Made by a program: the position numbers and the translations under genes. Below the pieces are notes generated by a model that had not been told where the DNA came from, did no database searches, and was given only the letters and a program-made list of their open reading frames with translations. Of a stretch of DNA of 54,672 nt, positions 25,176 to 33,883 are shown in pieces. Source of the DNA: an uncultured SAR116 cluster alpha proteobacterium (lineage in GTDB: Bacteria; Pseudomonadota; Alphaproteobacteria; Puniceispirillales; Puniceispirillaceae); NCBI GenBank assembly GCA_902578815.1, contig CACHEI010000013.1:1-54672 (forward strand), written 5' to 3'. Every line of letters begins with the position of its first letter. Positions within the stretch are counted from its first letter, which is position 1.

Positions 25176-27071
25176 ATGTTGAAGCTTCAGAACATTTCCT
25201 TTGCGATCGACGGAAAGCCGCTGTTTGATAACGCATCCGCAACCATCCCTACAGGTCACAAAGCTGGCATTGTTGGTCGTAATGGAACAGGAAAAACCTC
25301 GCTCTTCAGACTCATCCGCGGTGAGTGGGCATTGGATTCTGGATTAATTGAAATCCCAGCACAGTTTCGGATTGGCGGTGTCGATCAGGAGGCGCCGGCA
25401 AGTGATATTTCGCTATTGGAGACAGTTCTTGCGGCAGATACTGAACGGCAGACATTGATGTGTGAGGCAGAAACTGCGACTAATCCGACACGCATCGCTG
25501 ACATTCAGCTTCGCCTTGTTGACATTGACGCCTATTCAGCCGAGGCCCGGGCGGCCACAGTCCTTTCAGGGCTTGGCTTTGATCAGGTGGCACAAGCACG
25601 CCCCTGCCACGAATTTTCTGGTGGATGGCGGATGCGAGTTGCACTTGCTGCAGTACTGTTCTCACAGCCCGATCTGTTGTTACTGGATGAGCCGACCAAC
25701 TATCTCGATCTTGAGGGCACGGTCTGGCTGGAGAATTTTCTAGCAAAATATGCGCACACTGTATTGGTTATTTCGCATGACCGCGAATTGCTCAATAAAT
25801 CTGTCACATCTATTTTGCATCTAACCGATCTGAAATTGCAGTATTACACCGGAACATATGATCAGTTTGACGCCGAGCGCCGACTGAAGCTGGAACAGCA
25901 GCAATCAATGAAGCGCAAGCAGGACGCCCAGCGTGCGCATATTCAGAGCTTTGTTGATAGATTTCGTTATAAGGCGTCGAAAGCGCGGCAGGCGCAATCG
26001 CGCCTCAAGCAGCTGGAGAAAATGCAGCCAATCGCTGCCCTCTCGGAAAATGCAGTTGCGTCGTTCACTTTCCCCACACCACAGCCATTGCCGCCTCCTC
26101 TGATGACGCTTGAAAAGGGCAGTGTCGGTTATGACGGCAAGTCGGTTTTGCGCGGTCTTGATCTTCGTATTGATCAAGATGACAGGATAGCGCTACTTGG
26201 TGCCAATGGCGAAGGCAAGTCAACATTGTCAAAATTGATTGCAGATAGGCTGCCCCTTATAGACGGCAGTGTTGCCAAATCCAGCAAGCTACGAGTTGGT
26301 TTCTTTGCACAGCATCAACTTGACGAGTTTGTTCCTGGTGAAACGCCTTTATGGCACATAATGCGGTTGCGCCCGGCGGAAGTGCCGACAAAAATTAGGG
26401 CGTTTCTCGGAGCGGTGGGCATTGGCACGGATATTGTTGAAAACCCTGTTGAACGGCTCTCGGGTGGTCAGAAGGCGCGCCTATTGATGGCGATGGCGGC
26501 GATTGACGCGCCGCATATTCTGATTTTGGATGAGCCAACCAATCATCTGGACATTGAAAGTCGGGAAGCACTGGTTCATGCGCTCAATGACTACCAGGGT
26601 GCCGTCATTCTTGTTAGCCATGACCCACATCTTGTCGAAACAGTGGCTGATACGCTTTGGATCGTGCGTGATGGCCGGGTCAGCCTGTTCGATGGTGATA
26701 TGGACGACTACAAGCGCCTATTGCTCCTACAACGAGGCAGCGAACAAGCCAAGACAAGCAATGGTGCTGACATGACTTTACTAGACGGCCAAACGTCCAA
26801 CGCTCGCGGCTATTCCATGCGAGAGCGCCGTCAAGGCACAAAACAGCTGCGAATGGCGGTGAGCAGGTGCGAGCGCGAAATAGCGGATTTGCAGATACGG
26901 AAGGAGAGACTTCAATCCATGATGGCGCGGCCTGGCTTTTATGATAACAAATCGATTAAGCAAATCACTGAAATAGGACAAGAGATGGCAAACGTTAGTG
27001 AGCAGCTGGGTTCTGCTGAGGAAGTCTGGCTGGAGGCTCAAGAAGCGCTAGAACAGGCCTTGGGTCAATAG
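25176..27071 (+). CDS. ABC-F family ATPase
   Basis: This soluble protein of about 631 residues has two ABC domains and no membrane segment, acting on the ribosome as ABC-F proteins do. Domain 1: GRNGTGKTS, FSGGWRMRVALA, LLLLDEPTNYLD. The linker is KRKQDAQRAH...RYKASKARQAQSRLKQLEKM. Domain 2: GANGEGKST, LSGGQKARLLMA, ILILDEPTNHLD. The C-terminus is a charged coiled coil. The start MLKLQNISF is chosen; a TTG at 25140 adds 12 residues. It is closest to the Uup/YheS type; resistance function is not implied. Confidence 0.88.
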   Translation: MLKLQNISFAIDGKPLFDNASATIPTGHKAGIVGRNGTGKTSLFRLIRGEWALDSGLIEIPAQFRIGGVDQEAPASDISLLETVLAADTERQTLMCEAETATNPTRIADIQLRLVDIDAYSAEARAATVLSGLGFDQVAQARPCHEFSGGWRMRVALAAVLFSQPDLLLLDEPTNYLDLEGTVWLENFLAKYAHTVLVISHDRELLNKSVTSILHLTDLKLQYYTGTYDQFDAERRLKLEQQQSMKRKQDAQRAHIQSFVDRFRYKASKARQAQSRLKQLEKMQPIAALSENAVASFTFPTPQPLPPPLMTLEKGSVGYDGKSVLRGLDLRIDQDDRIALLGANGEGKSTLSKLIADRLPLIDGSVAKSSKLRVGFFAQHQLDEFVPGETPLWHIMRLRPAEVPTKIRAFLGAVGIGTDIVENPVERLSGGQKARLLMAMAAIDAPHILILDEPTNHLDIESREALVHALNDYQGAVILVSHDPHLVETVADTLWIVRDGRVSLFDGDMDDYKRLLLLQRGSEQAKTSNGADMTLLDGQTSNARGYSMRERRQGTKQLRMAVSRCEREIADLQIRKERLQSMMARPGFYDNKSIKQITEIGQEMANVSEQLGSAEEVWLEAQEALEQALGQ

Positions 27072-27075
27072 CGCC

Positions 27076-27099
27076 ACAACCTGTCTGGCTGCAGGTTGT
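27076..27099 (+). terminator. Hairpin after the ABC-F gene
   Basis: A perfect 8-bp stem ACAACCTG / CAGGTTGT with an 8-base loop lies 5 bp after the stop. There is no U-run, so it may be an mRNA-stabilising end or a weak terminator. Confidence 0.45.
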
Positions 27100-27170
27100 A
27101 GGCAAATTTGCGGATATCCTCGATCAATAGCTCTAGTTGTTTTTCTACCTATTACCCTATAATGAACTGA

Positions 27171-27350
27171 GCGGAAGAAGAGGCAGTAGCCAATGTTATC
27201 CGTTTCAATAATATGGTGATTATGCCAGCTAGATTTCCATCGACCAGAGCACGTCTTGAGGCCGCTGACTATAATGTCAGGCTGGTCAACAACATTGAAT
27301 GCGCAAAGATTGATTGTGGCATTTCCTTTCTATCTATCAGGTTGGCATAA
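27171..27350 (+). pseudogene. C-terminal remnant of a DDAH/arginine-deiminase-like hydrolase
   Basis: The 59-codon frame between a TGA and a TAA reads VANVIRFNNMVIMPARFPST, then RARLEAADYNVRLV and AKIDCGISFLSIRLA. This follows the C-terminal pattern of dimethylarginine dimethylaminohydrolase / amidinotransferase proteins (NVLxxxxxVxxxxxFPxTxxRLxxxGYxVxxVD...KxDGGLSCLSLR). The catalytic Cys would be the C of the final segment, here in DCGISF, where the usual GGLSC order is disturbed. Everything upstream of the last domain is missing. Confidence 0.5.
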
Positions 27351-27480
27351 TTCCTCATTATTTTTTTCTGCTGGTTTTGAAGGGGAATATTTGACAAGCG
27401 TTAAAAAGCGCTATCAAGATTGCCCGCTGATGTGGATGCGGGCTTTGCGTGTCTAATACCGCTTAGACGGGAGTCTTTTC

Positions 27481-29064
27481 ATGGACAACAAAATGCCTGA
27501 AGTCGCTGGTGGCCGTGCAGCAAGCAGGGTTCGCTTGGGAGGTCGTGCAGCAAATGCGGCGCGACGTGGTGCCGACTTGTGCAAACAGATGCCGTGGCGT
27601 CTGCCAGTTAATTATGACCAACCGATTGAACCCCTGGACGAGCAGGGTGTCGCGGCGATTCACGATGGTGCAATGCAGATACTTGAGGAAACGGGGATTG
27701 AGTTTCTCAATGAGGAGGCGCAGAAACTTTTCCGGAAGGCCGGATGCCTTGTTAAAGGCACCAATGTAAGGATGGGTCGGGATTGGGTCATGGAGATGAT
27801 CCACGAGGCGCCGGACAAGTTTACCATTACCCCCCGTAACCCTGATAATGAAATTGTCATCGGCGGCAAACATATTCTGTTTGGGAATGTGTCATCGCCA
27901 CCAAATTATTATGACCTTGATCTTGGCCAGAAAGTGCCTGGAACCCGAGCGCAATGTGCAAACCTTCTTAGACTGTCCCAGTATTTTAATTGTATCCATT
28001 TTATAGGTGGCTACCCGGTAGAACCAGTGGATATTCATGCCTCCGTCAGGCATTTGGACGTGCTATATGACAGTCTTGTCCTTACCGACAAAGTGGTGCA
28101 CGCCTATTCCTTAGGCAAGGAACGCGTCGAAGATGTTATGGAGATGGTGAAAATTGCAGGTGGCTTGAGCGAGGAGGAATTCTGTGCGAAGCCACATATG
28201 TTCACAAATATTAATTCGACCTCGCCGCTCAAGCATGACCAGCCAATGATTGATGGCTGTCTGCGATTGATCCGGCGCGGACAGGCAGTCATAGTAACGC
28301 CTTTCACCCTTGCAGGAGCAATGGCACCTGTCACCATGACTGGCGCTGTGACACTTTCCGTGGCTGAAGCCTTGGCAGCGATTGCTCTATTCCAATATGT
28401 GCAGCCGGGCAGCTGCTGTGTCATCGGGACTTTTACATCAAATGTGGATATGAAATCAGGTGCGCCGGCTTTCGGGACCCCTGAATATATGCGTGCCACT
28501 CAGATTACTGGCCAAATGGCGCGCTTTTATGGCTTGCCCATGCGCGCGTCAGGTGTCTGTGTCGCCAATGTGCCGGATGGACAATCAATTTGGGAGACAT
28601 CAAACTCGCTTTGGTCAGCGGTCCAGTCTGGCACCAACATGGTTTATCATGCAGCCGGCTGGTTAGAGGGCGGCTTGATCGCTTGCCCCGAAAAACTAAT
28701 CATGGATTGCGAGATGTTGCAAATGATTCAGCGTTATATGGAGCCTGCTGTTTGGGATGCCTCAAGTGACGCCATTGCTGTTGATGCAATTAACGAGGTT
28801 GGGTCATCAGGTCATTTCTTCGGTATTCAGCACACCCAGGACCGTTATCAGACTGCTTTTTATGAGCCATTTGTGAGCGATTGGCGAAATTTCGAGGCTT
28901 GGAATGCATCAGGTGGTATTCGAACACCTGAAAGGGCAAACAAGATTTCCAAACAGATTATTGCGGAATTTGAACCTCCGTATTTCGATGAGGGGCGGCG
29001 AGAGGCGCTCGCCGATTTTGTTGAGCGGCGTAAATCTGAAGGTGGCGCACCAACTGATTTCTAA
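27481..29064 (+). CDS. Trimethylamine methyltransferase (MttB) family protein, non-pyrrolysine
   Basis: This 527-residue protein has the MttB-family core: IHDGAMQILEETGIEF near residue 60, ASVRHLDVLYDSLVLTDKV, then NSTSPLKHD and VTPFTLAGAMAPVTMTGAV. The C-terminal signature is GSSGHFFGIQHTQDRYQTAF. Relatives with Pyl demethylate trimethylamine; relatives without it demethylate other quaternary amines such as glycine betaine, passing the methyl group to a corrinoid protein. The frame has no in-frame TAG, so this is the non-Pyl type. GGGAG precedes the ATG. Its 3' end overlaps the convergent ScfR gene by 4 bp. Confidence 0.85.
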   Translation: MDNKMPEVAGGRAASRVRLGGRAANAARRGADLCKQMPWRLPVNYDQPIEPLDEQGVAAIHDGAMQILEETGIEFLNEEAQKLFRKAGCLVKGTNVRMGRDWVMEMIHEAPDKFTITPRNPDNEIVIGGKHILFGNVSSPPNYYDLDLGQKVPGTRAQCANLLRLSQYFNCIHFIGGYPVEPVDIHASVRHLDVLYDSLVLTDKVVHAYSLGKERVEDVMEMVKIAGGLSEEEFCAKPHMFTNINSTSPLKHDQPMIDGCLRLIRRGQAVIVTPFTLAGAMAPVTMTGAVTLSVAEALAAIALFQYVQPGSCCVIGTFTSNVDMKSGAPAFGTPEYMRATQITGQMARFYGLPMRASGVCVANVPDGQSIWETSNSLWSAVQSGTNMVYHAAGWLEGGLIACPEKLIMDCEMLQMIQRYMEPAVWDASSDAIAVDAINEVGSSGHFFGIQHTQDRYQTAFYEPFVSDWRNFEAWNASGGIRTPERANKISKQIIAEFEPPYFDEGRREALADFVERRKSEGGAPTDF

Positions 29065-30467
29065 CTCTCGTAACGTGTCTCGCCTCTCCTGTTTGTACTT
29101 GTTGAGAGCTCTGTAATAATTGGAGCATGTGCTCGTTGTGCACAGTTGCGTCGGGGGCAAAGGTGACAGTTTATACCAATCTTACTCACATTTTCATCTT
29201 CAGACCAGTCAATTGCGCCCGAATAGATGATTTTGCGGGCATGTTTGATTTCACAGCCAAGTGAGATGGCAAGCCGGCGATCCTGTGTTTTCATGGAATA
29301 AACAGGGCGCTCTGTGGTGCGGCTAAGCGTAAGAAATCTCTCACCATCAGGTAATTCGACAACTTGTGGCAGGATCACACCGGGAGTGCGAAACGAGGTA
29401 TGCAAGTTCCAGACCGGGCAAGCGCCGCCATGTTCGGCGATGCTGAAAGAGGTGGCATTGAAGCGTTTTGTGACGTTGCCCGCCTTGTCAACGCGAAGAA
29501 AGAAGAAGGGAACGCCGCGTCGTCCATCTCGCTGCAAGGTGGTAAGACGTTGGGAAGCCTGTTCGCAGGATACGGAGAAGGCAGAGGCGATCCGATCTAA
29601 ATCATACCGTGTTTCTTCTGCTCGGGCTAAGAAAGCTTCATATGGCATTAGAAAGGCAGCGGCAAAATAGTTGGCGAGTTCCACCTGACAGCGTTTGACA
29701 TTCGCTGGCGAGCGCAAATTGGCGGCGTCGGTCAAAGTTGACAGAATACTGCTGAATTCGACAAAGCACAGAATGTGGGCCAGTTGGAAGGTTCGGTTTT
29801 GGTGGTCTAGCGCCTCTGAAAGTCTGATGATCTTTTTTTTCTCATTAAAAGTCCTGAGCGAATCGCCCATCTTTTCAACTGCGTTTGTCTTGACGGAAAA
29901 ACCATGCCGGTTCCGAAGTCTACGTTTCAACACAAACTGGACGTCATCAGGGTCATGTGGTTCCTCGCGCGCGAGTTTTTCGGCGGCCTGCTCCAACACG
30001 TCGAAGTAATTAGAATTGTCGCGAAAAAAATCATGGATGTTGGTCTCGGTCGAGGAGCGAAGCAACTCCTCTGGCATTCGTTCAGTTCCAAGACGCATCA
30101 TCTTCTCCAGAGTAGAATGATGGCTTTTGTAAAGTTTTAGAAATGCTTCTGCGAGAAGCGGTGAATGGTCTATTGCGGCGCGCAACTCGTCTAGATCAGG
30201 TCGACTCGCACTGAAAAACGGATCCTGAATGGCCGCGCGCAAATCTGCAAGAATTGCTGAACTTTTGTCGGTGACCAGGTCTTTCCAATCAACGCCGTAA
30301 TTATCGGATAGCGCTACCAGCACGCTGACTGAAAGGCTGCGTTGGTTTTTTTCCAGCATGTTTACATAGGCAGCGCTGATGCCCAGCGTGGCTGCCATTT
30401 CTGACTGAGTTTGGCCCCTTTCCCGGCGAAGCTGCCGTAGTTTTGAGCCAACAAACGCTTTTTGCAT
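29061..30467 (-). CDS. XRE/ImmA-type short-chain fatty acyl regulator (ScfR)
   Basis: This 468-residue regulator has an N-terminal Cro/CI helix-turn-helix (LRQLRRERGQTQSEMAATLGI). An IrrE/ImmA-like central region follows, with LANYFAAAFLMPYEAFLARA near residue 265. The ScfR-type C-terminus ends in a Cys cluster C-H-L-C-P-R-R-N-C. ScfR/RamB proteins sense acyl-CoA-type signals and control glyoxylate and short-chain acid metabolism. Divergent transcription from the glyoxylate-type aminotransferase and convergence with mttB suggest local control. The usual metal motif HExxH is not seen (HILCFVEF instead), as is common in this family. Confidence 0.85.
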   Translation of the reverse strand: MQKAFVGSKLRQLRRERGQTQSEMAATLGISAAYVNMLEKNQRSLSVSVLVALSDNYGVDWKDLVTDKSSAILADLRAAIQDPFFSASRPDLDELRAAIDHSPLLAEAFLKLYKSHHSTLEKMMRLGTERMPEELLRSSTETNIHDFFRDNSNYFDVLEQAAEKLAREEPHDPDDVQFVLKRRLRNRHGFSVKTNAVEKMGDSLRTFNEKKKIIRLSEALDHQNRTFQLAHILCFVEFSSILSTLTDAANLRSPANVKRCQVELANYFAAAFLMPYEAFLARAEETRYDLDRIASAFSVSCEQASQRLTTLQRDGRRGVPFFFLRVDKAGNVTKRFNATSFSIAEHGGACPVWNLHTSFRTPGVILPQVVELPDGERFLTLSRTTERPVYSMKTQDRRLAISLGCEIKHARKIIYSGAIDWSEDENVSKIGINCHLCPRRNCAQRAHAPIITELSTSTNRRGETRYES

Positions 30468-30497
30468 GCAATGCTCCAGTCAACCACCAAGTCGTAC

Positions 30498-30530
30498 ATT
30501 AACAAATTAACAAGAACATAAATTGTTAAC
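30498..30530. promoter_or_regulatory. Repeats between scfR and the aminotransferase gene
   Basis: Two tandem copies of ATTAACAA (30498-30505, 30506-30513) are followed by the inverted word TTGTTAA (30523-30529). They lie about 30 bp upstream of the scfR start and about 90 bp upstream of the aminotransferase start. Position and symmetry suggest operators for the ScfR protein next door. Confidence 0.45.
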
Positions 30531-30619
30531 AACACAATAAACACAAAAACACTAAATAAATAGAATTTGCCGTGTGGTCACGTAATATAGGTCGTGAGGA
30601 AACAACAAGGAGTAATATT

Positions 30620-31831
30620 ATGATTGGCAACAAAACACTTGCAGTCCCTGGGCCGACGTATATGCCAACACGGATTGCACAATCAATGGCAATCCCGTTA
30701 GAGGATCACCGAGCACCGGATTTTCCTGACTTTTTGAAACCGTTACTCCAAGATCTAAAAAAGGTTTTTAAAACAGAAACAGGGCATGTGCTCGTTTTCC
30801 CTGGATCTGGCACCGGTGGGTGGGAGGCAGCTCTCCGTAATACCCTTAGCTTTGGAGACAAAGTGTTAGTTTCGTCGTTTGGGCAGTTTTCGTTCCTTTG
30901 GGCGCAAATGTGCAGGGAGCTATCTCTAAACGTGACGTGTATAGATCAGGAATGGGGTAAAGCTACGCCCCTTGATGAGTACAGGCGCGTTCTAACAGAT
31001 GATCGCGCTCACAAGGTTAAGGCAGTTTTGGTTTGTCAAAACGAAACAGCTACCGGCGTGACGAGCAATGTTGCAGCGGTGAGAGACATTCTGGATGATC
31101 TCAACCATCCAGCGCTGTTGTTTGTTGACGGTGTCAGCTCCATTGCATCCATTGATTTCAAGATGGACGAGTGGGGTGTGGATGTTGCCGTTTCTGGGTC
31201 TCAGAAAGGTTTTATGCTCCCGACTGGCCTGGCTATTGTTGGCGTAAGTGAGAAAGTTCAGTATCAAATCCAAAACGTTTCCCGCCGGCCTGGTGACACT
31301 TACCTCGGGTGCGGCTATTTCGACTTCGCCAACATGATTAACGCGAACGAGAGTGGTTATTTTCCGTATACACCTGCTGCCACTCTGCTTCGTGGTTTGA
31401 GAACTTCCGTAGACATGTTGCTTGAAGAGGGGCTGGATAACGTTTTTGCGCGCCACACGCGCTTAGCCAATGGTGTGAGAGCCGCTGTGGATGCTTGGGG
31501 TTTGAAGAATTGTGCGCAATCACCAGACATTTTTTCTGACACTGTAACAGCAATAATGGTCGGTGATGGCTATGATGCAAACATGGTGATTCAGACAGCT
31601 TACAAGAAATATGGCGTTTCCCTCGGTGCCGGTCTAAGCAAAGTAGCCGGTAAAGTTTTCAGGATAGGGCACTTGGGATGGTTGAATGAGACTATGGTCC
31701 TTCAAGCCTTGGGTGGTGCAGAACTGGCCATGAGAGACATAGGCATTGATTTTGAAGCCGGTAGCGGTGTTGGAGCTGCAATAAAGCTTTATTCACAATC
31801 TCCGAAAGAGATGGCAATGGCGGCTGAATAG
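30620..31831 (+). CDS. Class V aminotransferase, serine- or aspartate-glyoxylate type
   Basis: This 403-residue PLP enzyme starts at MIGNKTLAVPGPTYMP, with AAGGAG 7 bases upstream. It has the P-x-x-D-H-R motif (PLEDHRAPDF), SGTGGWEAALRN, FVDGVSSIASIDF and the PLP lysine in VSGSQKGFMLPTGLA. This is the serine-glyoxylate aminotransferase family, which also contains the aspartate-glyoxylate enzyme (BhcA) of the beta-hydroxyaspartate cycle. Either would convert glyoxylate to glycine. The other Bhc enzymes are not intact here; only a truncated aldolase of that family lies at 9.5 kb. It is divergent from scfR. Confidence 0.82.
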   Translation: MIGNKTLAVPGPTYMPTRIAQSMAIPLEDHRAPDFPDFLKPLLQDLKKVFKTETGHVLVFPGSGTGGWEAALRNTLSFGDKVLVSSFGQFSFLWAQMCRELSLNVTCIDQEWGKATPLDEYRRVLTDDRAHKVKAVLVCQNETATGVTSNVAAVRDILDDLNHPALLFVDGVSSIASIDFKMDEWGVDVAVSGSQKGFMLPTGLAIVGVSEKVQYQIQNVSRRPGDTYLGCGYFDFANMINANESGYFPYTPAATLLRGLRTSVDMLLEEGLDNVFARHTRLANGVRAAVDAWGLKNCAQSPDIFSDTVTAIMVGDGYDANMVIQTAYKKYGVSLGAGLSKVAGKVFRIGHLGWLNETMVLQALGGAELAMRDIGIDFEAGSGVGAAIKLYSQSPKEMAMAAE

Positions 31832-31892
31832 CGGTTGGACATAAAAAGGTGTTGGAGCTTTGGTCAATCTTTATGTCTTTCTAAATTAGTCA

Positions 31893-31931
31893 AAAAAAGC
31901 TAACGGCAGGTTCACGGCTGTTAGCTTTTTT
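31893..31931. terminator. Bidirectional terminator
   Basis: A long stem AAAAAAGCTAAC / GTTAGCTTTTTT with GC-rich centre lies 62 bp after the aminotransferase stop and carries A- and T-runs on the two sides, so it could end transcription from either strand. A second inverted repeat (GACATAAA 31838-31845 / TTTATGTC 31870-31877) lies just before it. Confidence 0.75.
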
Positions 31932-32191
31932 GGCCGAATACCCCGTCAGCTTTTGCAGGTGACAATGGCCTGGGCCTCGAACTGTCCTTAATGGAACGCG
32001 TATGGCAGGGAAAAAATGATTTTAAAGCAACAACTATTTGTAGGATGGTTCGTACTGTTGTGATCGGCATAGATAAAATATGTGCGTAGAGCGGAGCAAA
32101 TTGCACCATATCGGCAGTATCATTGGCAGAGGGGACTATTGTCCGGGTAGCATGACCTGCAAATATTTGCCATTTCCTCACAAATAGGTCG
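31932..32191. other. Gap without recognised gene
   Basis: I see nothing beyond the upstream terminator. The promoter of the cyclic-nucleotide-binding protein gene at 32192 must lie here. Confidence 0.3.
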
Positions 32192-32623
32192 ATGAATCGG
32201 CCTCCGCATTCCGAAAGTCAAAAACAAATAATCAGTGTACCGCTGAGGTCCTTTAGAGCAATGGAACAAATCAAATTGAAAGAGGGGCAAGCAGTTTTCC
32301 AAGTTGGAGAACACTCAACACACGTTTTTGTTATTTTGAATGGAAGTGTGGCGATGTATTCGCCAGTTGATTTGACGTCGCCATATCAACAATTCAACCA
32401 GGGCGATGTTTTTGGTGAGACCGGTCTAATGAAAAATCAGTTACGTTGCTCCAAAGCCGTTTGTGTAGAGGACTGCGAGCTTGTGAAAATCGCCAAGGTT
32501 GATTTCATGAGACGTCTTGACGGTTGTGACCCATTGGTTAGACGTTTGGTAGACACGATGGTAGGACAGTCGTCAAAATCTGAGCGCTCCACCAGCCAAG
32601 TAGGTATAGCCGAGGCGGCATAA
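32192..32623 (+). CDS. Cyclic-nucleotide-binding domain protein
   Basis: This 143-residue stand-alone CNB domain has LKEGQAVFQVGEHSTHVFVILNGSV, then FNQGDVFGETGLM (the phosphate-binding cassette region; the usual G-E-x-A/x-L is G-E-T-G-L) and a C-terminal helix. The usual R of the cassette is not evident after GETGLM (K-N-Q-L-R), so ligand binding is uncertain. There is no DNA-binding domain, so it is not a Crp-type regulator. Confidence 0.75.
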   Translation: MNRPPHSESQKQIISVPLRSFRAMEQIKLKEGQAVFQVGEHSTHVFVILNGSVAMYSPVDLTSPYQQFNQGDVFGETGLMKNQLRCSKAVCVEDCELVKIAKVDFMRRLDGCDPLVRRLVDTMVGQSSKSERSTSQVGIAEAA

Positions 32624-32919
32624 TGTTGTGGGAGAAGGCTCGTAAACCGCAAAAAAGCAACACATTGACTGTTGCCTGCACCGGCATCTGCTTCTTACTC
32701 GTCCTAAAGATTATTAGAGGGTTTGCAGTTAAGAGCCCTCTCGAACATGACTTTGATACTGCAACACATTGACATTGCAATCATAAAAGCTAGTACCAAA
32801 CTTCGAGAAAAACCAAGCATTGTGGACATTTCGGCGGCCACCATCTGTCGGGACATTCGTTCTAGCGGCCATAAGATAGTGTGACTTGATAAGCAAATCT
32901 TCATAGTTAGAGTCGGAAT

Positions 32920-33785
32920 GGCTTTAAACACTGAAAATTTGCGCGCCACCCTTCTGACAGTTGCCAGCATTGCGAGGCTCACTTTTACTGACCTATTCCT
33001 TAAACTATAGACGGAATCTCAGTCGACTGGTGAAGTCATAATGGCGTTAAGCGATAGGTTGCTACGTCATCCTAGAGAGGAGTGGTGAATTTGTAGGGAG
33101 CCGCGCTTTTTTAACCAAGTGTAATCCTGCAAAATTTTGTAGAATTTGTTGCCACTAGTGGCTTTTCGTTGTGCTCGCATATTCTCCACTGCCGTTAGTA
33201 TCAAGTGTCATGCAGGTCCTCCCACTGGTACTCAAACTTTTTGCCTTTGTGTTTCTCACGGAAAGAATTGGCGTCCGACGTGTCGGTGCCGTTGTTATGG
33301 GGTTCGTGTGTGTGTTGATGATTATTCGTCCCGTAATGAGTGACTCGAATCTTTGCACAATAAGAGCTCTGTTCGGTGTCCAGAGAATATCAATTCTTGA
33401 CATTGGTTTGCGGCTCAACCGTAAATCCATTTCAACAATCTTGCTGTCGTTTTATTCAAGCCTGCTTGTCACACTTATCAGGCCGGGTATGCTCTATGGA
33501 AATGATGGACTGCAATGTTCAGATAGGCGGCCATAGCTATATCTGTTTAGGATGATTGTGCCGGAAGGGGTTTGCCTGGTCCTTTTAATAACTGCGACCT
33601 GCACCGGTGAATTGTCTGTCATCAGTGTGTTTTGCTAAACACAGATTTTCTTTTTGTCCGCAGGTGGCGCGATAATTCTTAGAGAAGAAATTGATATCAT
33701 TACCAATTTAGAAAGTGCACTGATTGTTGTTGCGGGCATCTATGTCTGGATTAGAAAGCGCCACCTGCAGACGGGCAAGCTCAGA
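32920..33785 (+). pseudogene. Decayed DMT/EamA-family exporter
   Basis: Pieces of a ten-helix drug/metabolite transporter can be followed along this stretch in changing frames. The start is MALNTENLRATLLTVASIAR, ending in a TAG at 33008-33010. The middle has LAYSPLPLVSSVMQVLPL and ERIGVRRVGAVVMGFVCVLM-IIRP (33171 onward). The end has GAIILREEIDIITNLESA and LIVVAGIYVWIRKR (33665-33750). The order matches EamA proteins (L-x-E-R-x-G-x-R-R...GxxLIxRP, then IG-A-LIV-x-G-x-Y). Several frameshifts and stops make it non-functional. Confidence 0.7.
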
Positions 33786-33883
33786 ACGCAGAACGACTTG
33801 AGTGTCGTTTTCCGCATAGAAACTGCCTATTAAGGGACGCGCATGGCGGTATTCTGAGTGACAATTCTAGGGGAGGAGAAAAG

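Noticed and set aside
27481..29064. Pyrrolysine-containing MttB
   Set aside because: No in-frame TAG is present in either MttB-like gene, and no pyl genes were seen.
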